DNA of 64,000 bases from assembly GCA_004794655.1 (NCBI GenBank), contig SMMW01000019.1, positions 3,260,001 through 3,324,000 of the forward strand, written 5' to 3'. Below the pieces are notes generated by a model. The model had not been told where the DNA came from. It saw nothing but the letters and a program-made list of their open reading frames with translations, and did no database searches. The translations under genes and the position numbers were made by a program. Origin of the DNA: Marisa cornuarietis (taxonomy: Eukaryota > Mollusca > Gastropoda > Architaenioglossa > Ampullariidae). Below are positions 1-14,035 of the stretch, piece by piece (within the stretch, counting starts at the first letter, position 1; every line of letters begins with the position of its first letter).

Positions 1-734
1 CGAGTACTACAGTGTCTACCTGCGAGGTCCCCCCTCCACCTCCAGCCCATACACTCAGATATCAGCAGTACATCTTAGTCATCGACAACAACAGCCACTG
101 CAATGGCAGCCACAAGCTTGCTAACAGTCTACCAAGCCTTCGTCCTAGCAGTAAGCAAATAAATAAAATAAAAATAACAAAATAAAAAAACTCTCTGAAG
201 CGAGGACAGGTTTTACTCAATACCCCTCCTACCACACAACACTCCCCCCTCCCCGTACCCATTTCCACCACCTCCACTACTCGAGCTGCAATCTTCTCCA
301 GCAGCAGGTGCTGGCACGAGGAGTCTGTTTGTAACACATGTGCCGGAGAGAAAGTTTATTAACAGCCGACGGCGGCTAAGTTTTCCTCACTAATTAGAGT
401 TGGGCATGGCTCAGTAAACAGCCGAGTCAGGCCGTACCTTGACGGGCGACAGTCAACTGAAGCAACATGCTCCAGGCCTGAATGTAACGGCCTCGACGAG
501 TTTTGCGCATGCACCGAAAGGTCCCGGAAGTGCACGTGAAACTTTACAGATCTCTGAATGCCTTCGCACGTATTAAAAGGTCATCTTCAGAATATGCTTT
601 CAACCAGAAGTATTTAATTATAAGTAATTATTAGAAACCAAACAAGTAAAAATTTACAAATCATAAAAAATTGAGTAATATGTTGCTTTTATATGAGGAA
701 CGTATATATATATATATATGTGCATTTGCATTTG

Positions 735-736
<2 letters not shown>

Positions 737-790
<54 letters not shown>
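737..790. repeat. (TG)n microsatellite
   Basis: About 27 uninterrupted TG units. Confidence 0.95.
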
Positions 791-792
<2 letters not shown>

Positions 793-793
793 A

Positions 794-1135
794 ACGTTCA
801 TTTACTCATGTTTATTGTTTTTTGGAAGTGATACTGTCTTAAACTAAAATTTAAAAAAATAAGTTTGAAAGGTATAAATTATTAATAATACGATATATTT
901 GGGGAAATACAATTCAATAATACATATATAAATGTGGAAATGCATTATAATATATATATATGATGAAATACAATTTAGTAATAATATATATATATATGTG
1001 GACATCTGTAAGTATATATATATATATGATGAAATACAATTTAGTAATACTATATATATGGGGAAATCTGTGAGCTTTCATTTCTTATACTTTGTGGTTT
1101 TGGAAGGGATTCAGTCTTAAACTGACAATATAATT
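794..1135. repeat. AT-rich array bracketed by a duplicated 50-bp segment
   Basis: TTCATTT...TTGGAAG.GAT.C.GTCTTAAACT occurs at about 798-847 and again at about 1078-1124. Between them three units of about 65 bases start at 901, 962 and 1027 with G.GGAAATACAATT.A.TAATA followed by (AT)n. The arrangement suggests a larger unit that was duplicated and then decayed. Confidence 0.6.
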
Positions 1136-3698
1136 AAATAATAATTATTCTTAACGGGAGGTTAAATACAGTGGGGCAACTTGGACGCACACAGCTGTGA
1201 AAAACTATAATTTGGATACACACCAACAAAGGTGGATGACCTTAAAGATATTGGACTATCGACATTTACGAGCAGTGCCAGTCCTTTATGAATCGTTAGT
1301 GCGAGAAAATCACTTGCAGTTACAAAGGTCGAAGGTCTCGTGCGCTTTCCTGCTGTCCCCTACCGTGCATGGTCAGTGTACTGGACTTTCGGGTATTTGC
1401 ATGTCGGGTGGGCGACCGGAGGGCTGAAGAGCAACAGAGGAAAAGTACGCTGTAGCTTTAATGGTAACAGAATACCATCAGACAGCAGTTGGAGCTAGCA
1501 AGATGACCTTGGTACTGCCATGAAATTCTAGCAGTTCCAAAGGAAACACCTATGTTTTGACAGGTGAAAAAAAGCTAGCGTTTAACAGCTCCCGCACTTT
1601 TCCTCAATTGGAGAGCTTTTTTTCTAAAAAAAAAAAAAAAAAAAAGTTAAAAACTCACTTCCTCAGTAAAGACGTGCAAGATACCATTTAGCAGAGAGCG
1701 CAGAGTTCTCGATACTCTCAAGCTCAGAAACTTTCATTGGCGTGATCGTGGTGACGTAAGCTGTCAGCGCCTCCTAGCGACAGGTTCCGACAGCTGCGAA
1801 AGTATCAAAGATGAGGCCGACACATACACGGGCGCACAACCTCGAATTCCGTCTTCTGGAGCCCGTGGAAACTTTTGGGGGGGGGGGGGGTCAGCGAGTG
1901 CTGTCTGAATGTCGAGAAATCTGCGAGGGTTTGTGGGTAAGTTTGTGAGGGTTGGGGGGTTGCTAGTGTCGTGTTTCCTGTGCAAAGGTCCAGGATCTGC
2001 AGAGAGAGTCGACGTTTCTCCCTATGTTGTTGCAGGAGATGGAAGGAGCGGAGGTTGCCTTTAATGCACGCGCGCGAGAGAAATTAGCGAAAGAGTGAGT
2101 GGGGAGAGATGAATCTTGTATGGACGATTAAGACGTGTTCCCCAGTTTTTTCCTCCCACTTAGAAAAAAATGAATTGATAATTTTGTACACATGCTTAAT
2201 GGATCTCAATCAGGATATTAAAGAGCCAGATTGATTAAAAAAAACACAAATTGGGATTTTCGTAAATTCCTGGCAAAATTCGCTTCTACTTTTAAGCATG
2301 ACAACAATGCAAACTCACACTGCATCTTTCTGGATACTGTATCCTGTTGGTCTCTGCATGCTGTATCCTGCTCTCACTGTGTGCATGCGTGCCTGCGTGC
2401 GTGCGTGCGTGTGTGTGTGTGTGTGTGTGTGCAGATGTTGTTGCGCGCTGCATGTTGTATACTGCTGCTCCATATCGTTTTGCTTCCTGCATGCTGTACT
2501 TTACTGAGAAGCAAGTAGACGTCGAACGCATTTGCTACTAACCAATCGGTAACTTGAGAGATCTGAATACAGTTCTTACACTAACTGCTCTCTCAGGACC
2601 GCTTGTCCTGACCACTTTACTATAAAACAAACGAACAAACAAATAACATAAGCTTGTATTATAATTTTTTTTAAATTTTAAATTCTATTAAAAATCAACG
2701 ATAATCGAAGATTAGTTTTCTTTAAAAGTTGTCGGTACCTCGCGAATGAAAACCTCTTGACTCGACTGGTTCACTTGTCATCTCAGACATGAGTCTCGTT
2801 CAACGCCTTAGTAGATTCAGATTCGATTTTTTCCCCCCAAAAGGGCGAGAATTATCCCTTCTCGTCCACCCAGAGTGATAGGGCCAGCAACTGCGGCTTT
2901 GCGGTGGCCATCAAAACACACACACACGCACTGGCCAACCGCCTTAGACGGTCTGTGCCTCTGTGTGGTCATTATCGGCGACTTTCTTGAGTTTCCTCCC
3001 TTGGCAGTTCCCACAGGACGTAGTGGAGAGTTATTCACGCTTGCTTTTCATTAGGCTAGTCGGTTTGGGACCAGCAGAACAAACGCTGAATCAATTTGTC
3101 CTTTCCTTTACCAGAACTGCCTGATTGTCGGGTGTGAGACTACAGGCGAATGAAAAACAAAAGGAAGAGACATGTTGATAAACTCTATTCCTCTCTTTTT
3201 CCCTCCCCCTCTTTTCTTTCAGCCGTCGAAATAGCCTTCTTTAGCAGGAAACTGCCATTCCAGAACCGTCTACTAAGCGCCTATTGGCCAAGAAAGCAAA
3301 TCTTTTCGCAGGGTGTTCTCACCCTCCCGCTGTTTGTCTCTTTAAGTGGGTCCTGATGAAGCGGTTTCCGAAGTCATGCCAAGCCATATTTGCGATGTCT
3401 TAATCAATTTTGACATAAGCTGAATCGAATGCAGATCAGAACCAAGAGAGACCCTGCCTGGCATGCCCCACCCCTGGACGGCCCAAATGGGCCACGGAGC
3501 GGACCAGAGTGGCAAACTGGCGGACGAGAGACTGCATTCATTAACCTGCTCACAGCCAGGTTCGGCATAAGAACCCTGTCATCCTAGAAGAGTAAAAACC
3601 CAAACCGCAATATTAACAAGCCTCATCCAAACTTCTTTCTTGATCTCTTTTGTCAAAGGCGCTCTTTGTGGACATTCAGTGGGTGATGTTCGCATCAG

Positions 3699-3906
3699 GA
3701 TGTTCATTACTTACAGGCTGCCATAATAACATCCCTTACACTTTTTTAAAATGCTGATTGTGGGATGATATTTTTTGGGAAAATGTTTTTTAATGCAGAC
3801 AGTTAAAAAAAAAAACTCTTTTGAATATAAATTTCTGATGTTCATTACTTACTAACTGCCACAATAGAATCCCATATTCTCTTTTTAAACGCAGATTATT
3901 GGAAAA
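3699..3906. repeat. 138-bp tandem duplication (second copy partial)
   Basis: GATGTTCATTACTTACAGGC begins at 3699 and GATGTTCATTACTTACTAAC at 3837, each followed by CTGCCA.AATA. and a T-rich stretch with .CAGATT. The second copy is only about 70 bases long. Confidence 0.6.
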
Positions 3907-5775
3907 CACAATATGTACCCAACATCCATATTCGTACGACCCCTTCGTTGCTACAACTTACACCGTGCTGCCAACGACCAACTCCTTGCACCGAGTAATC
4001 TACAAAAAGAATCAAACACACCCCACGTGCAAACAGCCTTCACTTCCAGCTGTCACGTAAAGAGAGCTGGGAGCATGAAGAACCATTTTACAAAGTTGTT
4101 ATTTGGATCCATTATTGTTTTCATTTTACTGCTTAATAATTCTTTTTTTGCTTTTTTGTGTTTGTGGGCGTGTTTAGGTGCGCGCTCTATTTGCCTACGT
4201 GTGGTTGTGTGTTTTGTGTCACGCAGATATCGACAACAATCCCTCCAAAAGGTCAGGTGCATTAAATAAATTGTCACTGTCTCTTTAATCATTTAAATTA
4301 TCATTAATCAATTGTGTCCTTAATCAATTTAATTTCATCTTTTGTTGAGGGACTATTGCACATATTGTGCCGGCCTTTATTTTGTGACAGTCTTAAATTC
4401 AGTAGCATCGCCTTATGATAGGAATATTACATCAATATTTCAAAATAATCCAGTAATGATATTTTTAGTTTAGATATTTTTGTTCAGTTTCTTATTGCAG
4501 CATTTACTGGTGGATTTCTTCTGCTGAAGAGACAATCTAAGCGACAAACACTGAATCGCACGCACGCATGCACGCACGCACTCACACATACACACACACA
4601 AACACACACATACACACATAAGCACATAGAAACACACATATAGACACGCACCCGCAAGCGTTAAAAAAAGGAAGAAACAAGGAAATTGAAGGGAAATAGA
4701 AGAAAGACTCATTAAGTTCAGAAATCCAATAAATAAATACTGCCTCTTCTGTACTACAACATAACTAATCTAAAATAATTAATTAAATAGAATCTCATCA
4801 TCGTCTTTATCCCCGATGATAAGTTTCAAGTAATTAGTTTAAAAAACTTTTTTTAAAAAATTCCAAAACCCACTTATTTTCCGCGACTCCCGCATATCTC
4901 AGCTATGTGCAATGCTGCTATAGTCAGTGGGAAACAAAATGAAAGCTAATTTTAGGTGTCTTCCTGGCTAGGACCTCAAGATAAGTCAGCGTCTAGTTAC
5001 GACACTATCGTCTACGCACGCAGATTAGTGACGAAAAGCCCCCCCCCCACTCCACCACACACACTGCTGGCTTTACTATTAACGGGCTGGGGAGACCCTA
5101 GGGGAGTGGGTGTCTCTGCTGCTGATGTAGTCCTGTGGAGGTATCCGTCGCTAAGATACTCCTTTCGCAAAGGGAGAATCAGGATAAACAACTAAAACAA
5201 ATGGACGGTAGGAGAGGTAGGGTTGACTGCTGATGATTTAGCGGATGAAATATACTTCAAACAAGCGTTTATTATTTTTTTTCTAGGCTTAACATCTCTG
5301 ACAGTGCCTGTAGCTGAAAACGAACTGCTTTATCGTCAGATACGGACTTAGGTCTGATGATTGACCTTACTCACGCAAGCGCCATCTTGAAACCAGAGCG
5401 AGGCCTCAGGTGCCGCTGTAGAGGCTACTGAAACTAATCTATGTATCAAACGGTCCGTGACACTGGATTAGGAATCCACTCCACGTTCTCATATTTATGA
5501 TTACTGAAGAACGAACACATGCAGATATATATATATATAAAACAACTAGACTGATACTGCATTTCTGTTTCACTTGCAAGATTATAAAATTGTGTTTATG
5601 TGACACTGCTTTGTCATGCGGTAGCATGATACCGAATGAGTTTTTTTCTTGTAATGTGCTCATACTTATCATGTCTTTCGTAACAGTTTAAAAGCGTGAA
5701 ACAATAGATTATCATGCACTTGCACACTTATGTATTTATTGTTAAGTATGTACATACATATATCTGGCATTTCTG

Positions 5776-6115
5776 TCATCAACTTGTTATATTTTCTGTA
5801 TCTCTTGTAACTATTTTTCCCACTGTGTACACATATCTTACATATCTTTGTTATCAGCCTGCATAATTTGTTTTGCTTGTGTATATTGCACAGTGGTACA
5901 TGTCTTTTGAATTTGTGTATTTAGCCTGTATAATTTCTTTGCCCCCTGCGCACGTTTTGTAGTGGTGTCTCTAACGTATATTTTGCGTTGTCTAAAGTGT
6001 ATATATTACACAGTGTGTATATAGTTCCTTCATTTGTGTGTCCTCAACCTGTATAATGTGCTGTTCTTCATGTGAATATATTGCATGGTGTGTAATTCAT
6101 ATCTCTTATGTTCAT
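5776..6115. repeat. Degenerate tandem repeat, units about 75-120 bp
   Basis: Units begin with CAGCCTGCATAATTTG (5848), TAGCCTGTATAATTTC (5924) and CAACCTGTATAATGTG (6046), each followed by GTGTATATTGCACAGTG-like and CATATCT/CATGTCT-like sequence. AT-rich, no coding signal. Confidence 0.5.
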
Positions 6116-6866
6116 GGTTTTCAATTCTCTTAAATATATTGTTTTCTCACTCCTTCAATTGAGAAATTTCGATTATGTGTGACATAACAGTTGTGATAAA
6201 GTTGCCTGCAGACTTGAAATGATACACACTAGCATAAAAACACTGCATGCGGCATTCCATAAATTCCAACCGTTGCAAGAAATTTTAAAACCCAATAGCA
6301 AAAGCAAAAACAGAGATACGTCTACAGTTAGAACATCATTACTTTTATTTAACTCTTACAGTTATGACATACTTTAACATATTAAATGTCATATATTCCT
6401 ACTGAAGCTGTGTAAAAAGACATAAAAGATATTACCATTATTTAACCACCATTTAACCAGTGGCAGTAATGTTTAGCTGATAAAGTTTTATGTTCCATGC
6501 CAGCATATTAGAATTGTAAAAGAGATATTTTTAAACTTTGAACATGTAAATAAATGTAAAAGTCGGAGTGTGTTGATGGCAACATTCATAAAATGACAGA
6601 CGAAAGAAAGGTGTTCTTTTCACATTCTATTTTCATTGCTATACATCATACACTAAGGTTAGTTGAATGATAAAAAGAAATAAAACTATGCCAAGGTCTT
6701 CTGCAATGACTCCACCAGTCTCCAGAACCAGGTTTGATACATCAGGTCACCATGAACAATTAAATGATAAATACACTACAGTTAGATGATTTCAGAAAAA
6801 TGGTTGTAAATTACTTATTTACTACGATATCATCCTGCAGAATTATACGTCACTTACACCAAGAGT

Positions 6867-6929
<63 letters not shown>

Positions 6930-6945
6930 TACGTCGTCGTCGTCA
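6867..6945. repeat. (ATC)n then (GTC)n microsatellite
   Basis: About 21 ATC units followed by four GTC units. The polyhistidine frame here is a translation of the repeat, not a gene. Confidence 0.95.
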
Positions 6946-7080
6946 CTCCAGTTGATCAAAATCTACTGACCGTCCTGCTGTGTTAGCCTAAGGTAACCTA
7001 CTGCAGTGTACCATTGTACCTACTGCTGTTGTGTGTATAATTTATATATACAGAGATACAGTAAGAACTTCATTCACTGT

Positions 7081-7182
<102 letters not shown>

Positions 7183-8084
7183 CTTAGCTGTATGTTGCTA
7201 GCGCATAAAAACCTATAAATTTTACTTGTAATTGCCCTTACGGATTACAGTTGTATTGTTTTGTATCTCTCATCCTTCGCATAAAGCCTCATGTCTTATT
7301 TACATCACCAAGTCATGTTGTCTTTGTCGAGACCAGAACTTTACAGTCGTCTTCGAGTTTCGTCAAGCCACTTAAGCTGTGAGATGCAGATTATTCGGAG
7401 GCTTGTGAGGCCAGAGTAGATAAAGAGCGTATTCTGACAGAAGTCCAAGAATTTGTACAGTAAATATTACCCTAAGGATATTTCCTTTCAAGTTTTTTTT
7501 TTTTTAAAGCAAAGAGCATTCTTTCGGAGCTTTTAGTTGTGTGGAAATGGTTTCTTGTGAAACGACAATACTGATAACCCAAGCTTAAAGCATTTTATCT
7601 GTCTAGGGCCATTTTTAGCTGGAAAGCCAGTCTCTCGGCAGCTCGCGAGATCTCCCTTATTACGAGATCTTGTCCCCGCAGAAAAGGGGAGCAGCCAGCA
7701 GGCACCGGTACGTGTTTAAGAAATATGGAACCCAGCTGACCTCTGGAAGGCCAAACGTGTTCTTCGAAAACTGTCTTGATTTCCAGAAAATTTAACGACA
7801 GGATTTCTGGCGTCTGGAGAATTGGTTGTGTGCCGGCAATGGTGTGCCGCATATCGGAAGAGATACAAACAGGCCACGCGCCATTTTGAATGTTCAGGGC
7901 GGTTGTACGGATATCGTACACATTAACTGAGTTTATGCAATGTTGTCTTTTACTATGTTTGTTTGTTTGACTGGCAAAATAAAAGCTGTATTATTGCAGG
8001 ATGTGTCGCTTGTAGAGATGTGTTAAAAGATGCAGAGTGATGAGCAGCTTCAGAACTAAGATTTGTAGCACAGCTAAATCCAGA

Positions 8085-8180
8085 GAAAGAAAGAAAGAAA
8101 AATTGCAAGAAAGAAAGAAAAATTGCAAGAAAGAAAGAAAAATTGCAAGAAAGAAAGAAATGGTTGAAAGAAAGAAAGAA
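8085..8180. repeat. GAAA-rich repeat with 20-bp periodicity
   Basis: AAATTGCAAGAAAGAAAGAA recurs three times at 20-base spacing, with (GAAA)n on both sides. Confidence 0.85.
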
Positions 8181-8639
8181 CATCAGAAAATGGATGAACT
8201 AAACAACTGAAAAAAGAGAGACAGGCAGGTAGCTATTTTGGTCAACATCTATATGATTGTGTAAACTACTTTAAAAATTTGCTGTTATTATGAAGGGTAT
8301 AAAAAATTTAATTAGCGATGAAACCCCTGTGATTTTATGAGAGAAACTATGTTAAACTATCTTTACAGACGAATCAGCAGCTTATTCAGCGATGGTATGA
8401 GGATAGACAAGAAGCTAGAAGAGAAGAAAGAATTTAAAAAGTGAAAGAGAGAGAGAGGGAAGATGATGATTAGGTAGTGGTGGAGGTGTTGGTGGAGTTG
8501 ATTATGACGGAGGACAAAACAGAGACAAAACGGTGGAAGATTATGAAGATGACAAATTACAGCAAAAAAAAAAAAAAAAAAAGAAAAGAAAGAACAAAAC
8601 ACTCGAAGTACTTCTTTAAACCTTTAATTTCCCCTTTCC

Positions 8640-9110
8640 CGTAATCAGACCTCCAGTCCGCCTCTGCGGCGAAAGAACAATGCCTCAACAAATATCCGGT
8701 TACGTGAAACAGTGGGCACTGGCGGCGGACGGGAGCCCCCCGGCTGATCAGCCACATCTCGCATCTCGGCGGATCGCACGCTTCCGTAACATTGTCACGT
8801 GACTGGGCTGGCGAGCGCTACTTTCGAGGTGTTGGTTTACGGCAATTTGGAACCGTGCTGCTCGGTTTTCTCTCACCGAACGACTCTCCGAGTGCCACCG
8901 AACGACTTTCCGAGTGCCGCCGAACGACTTCCCGAGTGCCGCCGAGTAACATTTCGAATGTCGTCGCATCTTTTTCAGGCCAGGCTAAGCACCCTTGATG
9001 CTTGATTGAAAGCAAGCTCGAGTCTGCGCATGAGGACCCTCGGCGGGACAGGAAGAAGGAGCTGATGGTGTCCACTGTCGGCGGGCGCTGAAAGGAGAGC
9101 TCACGATATT
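8640..9110. other. CpG-rich patch with a 22-bp tandem repeat
   Basis: GC- and CpG-rich compared with both flanks. It includes GTCACGTGAC (E-box) and four 22-base units at 8875-8962 carrying CCGAACGACTTTCCGAGTGC, the last one diverged. Short open frames on both strands are consistent with composition rather than coding. It could be the promoter of an unseen transcript. Confidence 0.4.
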
Positions 9111-9643
9111 GGCTATCAACTCGTTCGTTAGGGAGTTGTTGATACCGGCTTTCGATGTCTAACCACTAGAGCTGGAAATGACGGGAGATGTCTAGAGGTG
9201 CTTCAACACAGGTTGTTCTTCGAGAACGAGGCTAGTTTAAAAGGGTTTTGAGAACAGAGAGTGAAAGAAGAGACACAGGGTGGATTGCTAAAAGTGAGCA
9301 TTTGTACACTGGCATACCCGCGCGTACTCGCACAATCCGCGCACACGCACGCACACACGCACGCACGCATAAAGAGATTTGAGCGGGGAAAAATTTATTT
9401 TATTGACTAAAAATAAATTATTTGCATAGTCGGTATTATCTGTTTAACATTAGAAGCAATGTGCTCGAACTAGATATGTATATATAGAAAAGACAGCCAA
9501 TGTTATTATAAGTTACAGTGTGACTTAAAACGTTAAGTGCAAGACTACTAGTGCTAACACTTGAAGAAAAAAGCCTCGCAGAAGTGCACGGGTTAACATT
9601 TAAATTAAAGTGCTCAAGTGCTAGGCTGACTAAAAGGTAAATT

Positions 9644-9731
9644 TTCGACGTAAAACTCTAAAGAGCAAAGGTTAGGAAGAGTTGAGACTCGACGTAAGAC
9701 GCTAAAGAGCAAGAGTCATTAACAGTTGAAT
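9644..9731. repeat. 44-bp tandem duplication
   Basis: CGACGTAAAACTCTAAAGAG at 9646 and CGACGTAAGACGCTAAAGAG at 9690, each followed by CAA.AGT/GGTTA and AGTTGA. Two units only. Confidence 0.65.
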
Positions 9732-10329
9732 TTCCATTCACCGAGAAACGCGTGGCTCCGTCTGTTTGACCATGGATACAGTTCTCGCGTTAATGTGCAG
9801 AACGAATGCCTGTAAATGGAGGGTCTGTGTTAGGGATGAGCGTCTACCGTTTCCGTTGAATGTCGACTTGAACGAGTGTCTAACGACTCTTTTCTTTTGC
9901 TAACAGAGGACTTCTTTCTCTCCTTTTTGTTCAGAGAGAAAATTTAGAAAAACTTCGAAAATGTCGTCTGAAAAGGAAATTTTAGACGTCGCGATGAGCG
10001 AGACAGGGAAACAGCGCCATCTGAACTTCCTGGGACGTGCCCGACTGAGGAACATGTCACTAAGAGTTACGGGGGCGAAATAATACATACCGAAATGTCA
10101 CACAGGGCAAACAGCAACGATACTTTTCGTCAAACACGCTCACAATTGCCCGGCTTCACACGCCAGGTAAAGCAACCTTTCAACGCCGTCGCTTCCCTCC
10201 TCTTGTCAAGGTATAGGCTTCCCTTCTCAGACTGACTGTCTGCGGAGGAGAGTGACGGCCAGTCTATGACGACGGGTCCTGGGAGGGGTGGGAGATGGTA
10301 AAGCAAAGGTAAACCATTATCAAGACCAG

Positions 10330-10670
10330 TGGTCGTAGGGTAAGGGTAAGGGGCTCACCGTGATTAGGATACGGTATGCGGTTTGTCACCACTGGCTCTG
10401 GGTTCAGATCTCGTCTCGGGACACTGTATGTAACACCTGTTTGGAGCGTCGGCTGTCTGAGGTTTTCTCCGGGTACTCCAGTTTCCTCCTCCTCCCTCAC
10501 TCTTAATCGTGCAAAATCATTCCTAGGTGGAACCAACCAACCAACCAACCAACCAACCAACCAACCAACCAACCAACCAACCAACCAACCAACCAACCAA
10601 CCAACCAACCAACCAACCAACCAACCAACCAACCAACCAACCAACCAACCAACCAACCAACCAACCAACC
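10330..10670 (+). mobile_element. tRNA-derived SINE-like element with a long (AACC)n tail
   Basis: An A-box-like segment near 10354-10372 and a B-box-like GGTTCAGATCTCGTC near 10404 suggest a tRNA-related head. A core follows with GAGGTTTTCTCCGGGTACTC and a TTTCCTCC stretch, a sort of body seen in marine invertebrate SINEs. It ends in about 35 copies of AACC (10531-10670), which looks like an expanded 3' tail. Long frames here on both strands are translations of the tetranucleotide. Confidence 0.5.
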
Positions 10671-13642
10671 CATATTTTCCCAGCTTAATTTTTTTTTGTA
10701 GATCGTATATAATAATAAAGCTAAGCTGTTAAATACGTTACTTTTAAATCCGAAATTTTTACTTACCTGATTGAAAACACTGGAAGCAAACGAGACTCTC
10801 TTTTACACGTCACTAATTAACGTATGTGCCTGACGTCAGTTCTGGTCAAAGGTCATTAATTAACTTGTCGTGCCAGCTTACGATAACCTAATGCAGTGTA
10901 GCAAGTGTATTAACCCCATCCCACCCTGCCACCCGTATGTATCCATTTGTATATTGATAAAAAGTGAGCTGCTGAAATTTTCCCTTGAATTGTCCTATTG
11001 GATGAAAAAAGTTATATAACAAATACGGTTGATGTCATTGCCTGCAAAGCGTTACTCAGTAACCTATGCCAATGACATCGATACCTGTCATACGTATCTC
11101 GGTAACATACCTATGCCATTGTCTGTCGCAAAAAGTGTACGACTTGGTAGAGTAAGCTTTTAAAAAAATGTTAAAGGAAACCTCCCCCAAAAATAAATAA
11201 ATAAATAAATCCACAAGCTGTCTCTGTCTTTTTTCTGTCTGTCTTGCTCTCCTACTCACTCTCCTCCAGCCTCTTTTTTGCTCTGTCCCTCCTCCCCACT
11301 GACTTCCTCGCCCCTTCTGCTGGACGTGTGCTCCTCCCCTCGTTTCTTCCAGCTCCGCCTAGGCGACGGGCTGTCCTGCGACGTGTTTGCACCCTTTTTG
11401 TCCCTCCCAGACAGTTCCTCCGACACGGGCTCCGCTTTTCGCGAACATGAAACCCAGACAGGGGCAAGAAGCAGGAGGGCCAGTAACCGAGAAGCCGCCG
11501 AAAGACTCGACGGGAAGACTTATCAAAACGAACCTAAAATCTGAACAAGAATTTTGAACAAGTCACGCTCAGCTTTTCCCATTCTCTCTTCCCGACAGTC
11601 ATAAAAAATAGTGTTTCTTGTCTGGAAGTTAGCATCCTTATACTAGGTTTACTTTTAAAAAAATATAATAATCTCAGGAACGAAATTCGGGGTTGGGAAA
11701 TAAAAGTCACTATTGCAGTTTCTGATACAATGCGTATCTAACACGGGGGTAATGTTTCCAATGTAAGATTACCACACGAGAACAGTGTATCCAACGCTAG
11801 CAATGGCTAAGCTCGTGTCCAATGAATGAGAATGGATTTTGATCGTTTTAAAGAATGTGGATGAATTGAATGTAAGTATTGAGAGTTTACTGGAAATAAA
11901 TAAATTAGTGAAATATTTTCAGAAACCAGCGACTTGTTGAGCTCGTTTTAGTTTCTCATCTTTGTCCACACACTTTGTAAATGATTCCCCCGATGTCATC
12001 CGTCAGTGTTTCTTTCGTGTTATTGCCTTGTGCCGTTAACAGGTCTTCGTTCCTAGTCTTCCATGCACAACCCACTGAGCTCTACTTTGCATGGAAAAGT
12101 GCGCTCTGCAACTTCAATTAGTATAATTATTAGTGTATAATAAGGATTATTTTTATAACTATTATTTAGTAGGCCATGAAAAAACGGAACAACAGTCTTC
12201 ACGATTGCTATGGCTGCCCACTAAAACACACCAGAAACTAAAGCTCAGTCAATGATAAACCCAGGCACAGATGCATTCCAACTGCAGTTACAACCAAGTG
12301 CACAAAAAACAATAGGAAAGCATAAAAGCTGTCATGCCAATAAGGTACTGCCTCGTCTTCACAATATTTTTCATGAAAATATTTTTCAAGAAAAAAAGTA
12401 TGGAGGGAGAAAGAGAATAAATTTATTCAATTGCCGTTACCTAGAATGGAACTGATCATCCAGGAATAAGCAATATTACACAATCAATAGAACAGAGAGG
12501 ATTACAACTTACTATCATCATACAGACAGACCAGTTTTATGGTACCAGCCTAGTCAGCCGACACTGCCTTTCAATACGGAACAGTTTGTGTTAATCCTGT
12601 AAGAGCAAATATGAACGTGACTGTGGTTTAACTTTGTTTAACTTTAGGGCCTCAGGCCCTAGTGTCCATCGCCCGACAGCGGGTCCTGCGATCCCCTGAA
12701 TAAGGGAGAGAATAGACAAGGAAGAGAGGCAACCAGAGCGAAGGGCATGCAAACACGTCTGTCTAAGGGTCCTGGGCTCGCTGCTGTACAGGACACACAT
12801 AGCTCCTTGGATTTTAAATGATCGGAAAGCAATAACTCTTTCTCCCAGCTCTTAATACTGTACGTTCTACGATAGCTACTGTGAACAAAATGTATGGTCG
12901 ATTTTGCAAATGTTTGCATTTAAAATTAAAATATTTTGCAATGTTTGGGAAATTTTACAAAGTTATGGAAAACTGGAAGGAATCGTACTAAACTCTTCAT
13001 ACAACAGCTGTGGTCTTTAGAGAGAATAAGGGGTGGCAAACAGATCCACATCATATATATATATATATACAGTACCCGGCTTACGTTCTCAATGATTTTG
13101 ATTACACGAGAGACATCAAAATTCCAACAGTAACAGATACCTTTTCTGTGAAAGATTATTATTATCACCTAAACCAAATATTTTAAAAAATACGTCTTTC
13201 ATAATTCCTACAAATATAAGAAATCCCGTAAACAAATTCTTATGAAACTATTTTATTTTATGACATCTTTTATTGTTACAAACACATTTTATAATTCTTA
13301 TGTCAATTTGCTTATTTTAAACTAAGTTGAAGATTGTTACTTAGGTAGTAAATAGTCAATTATGTATCATAAAACGATACAGACATGATTTAGGCCTTTC
13401 CACATATTTACACTCTACTAGCAAAGGCTGAATCTTTACAAAAAATATTTTTTTAGAAGCCAAGCCCAAGAGAGGGGTTTCCTCGTTTTGAGGCTTTCCA
13501 CCAAAGTGAGGCGCCACTTAGAGTCAGGCGTAAGCTCCCTTTAAAATCCTGTGCCCGCCCCCTATTAGCTGAACAAACTGCGAACGTGTCTGGGAGAGTG
13601 TCGACACACTGTTCGCCACCCTCTTCCGCCATACCCCGAGAG

Positions 13643-13643
<1 letters not shown>

Positions 13644-13728
<85 letters not shown>
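13644..13728. repeat. (GT)n microsatellite
   Basis: About 42 uninterrupted GT units; Cys-Val and Thr-His frames here are repeat translations. Confidence 0.95.
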
Positions 13729-13908
13729 TAACTTGCATTGCAATAATTTAAGAAAACTTTTTACGCGAGTAGTCAGTCCTTGCGCCACACACGTATCGAG
13801 TTTTCACGAATGAGTTAAGGACTAAACTGGACTTTTTTTTATTAATAGTTCTAGCTGCACAATTGACGGAGTCCCCCGCTCGCGATATACTAGTACTGGG
13901 TCTTTGAA

Positions 13909-13909
<1 letters not shown>

Positions 13910-13995
<86 letters not shown>

Positions 13996-14004
13996 CATGC
14001 ACAG

Positions 14005-14035
<31 letters not shown>

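Larger units (their letters stand above)
1136..6763. other. Non-coding stretch, no gene seen
   Basis: Apart from the duplications listed, it holds short homopolymers (A-run near 1627, G-run near 1877), small CA/GT runs at about 2400 and 4560-4640, and AT-rich sequence. None of the short frames shows a recognisable domain. Confidence 0.5.

Noticed and set aside
6764..6955. Polyhistidine ORF
   Set aside because: Translation of the (ATC)n microsatellite.
10264..10732. ORFs with GWLV or QPTN repeats on opposite strands
   Set aside because: Both are translations of the (AACC)n SINE tail.
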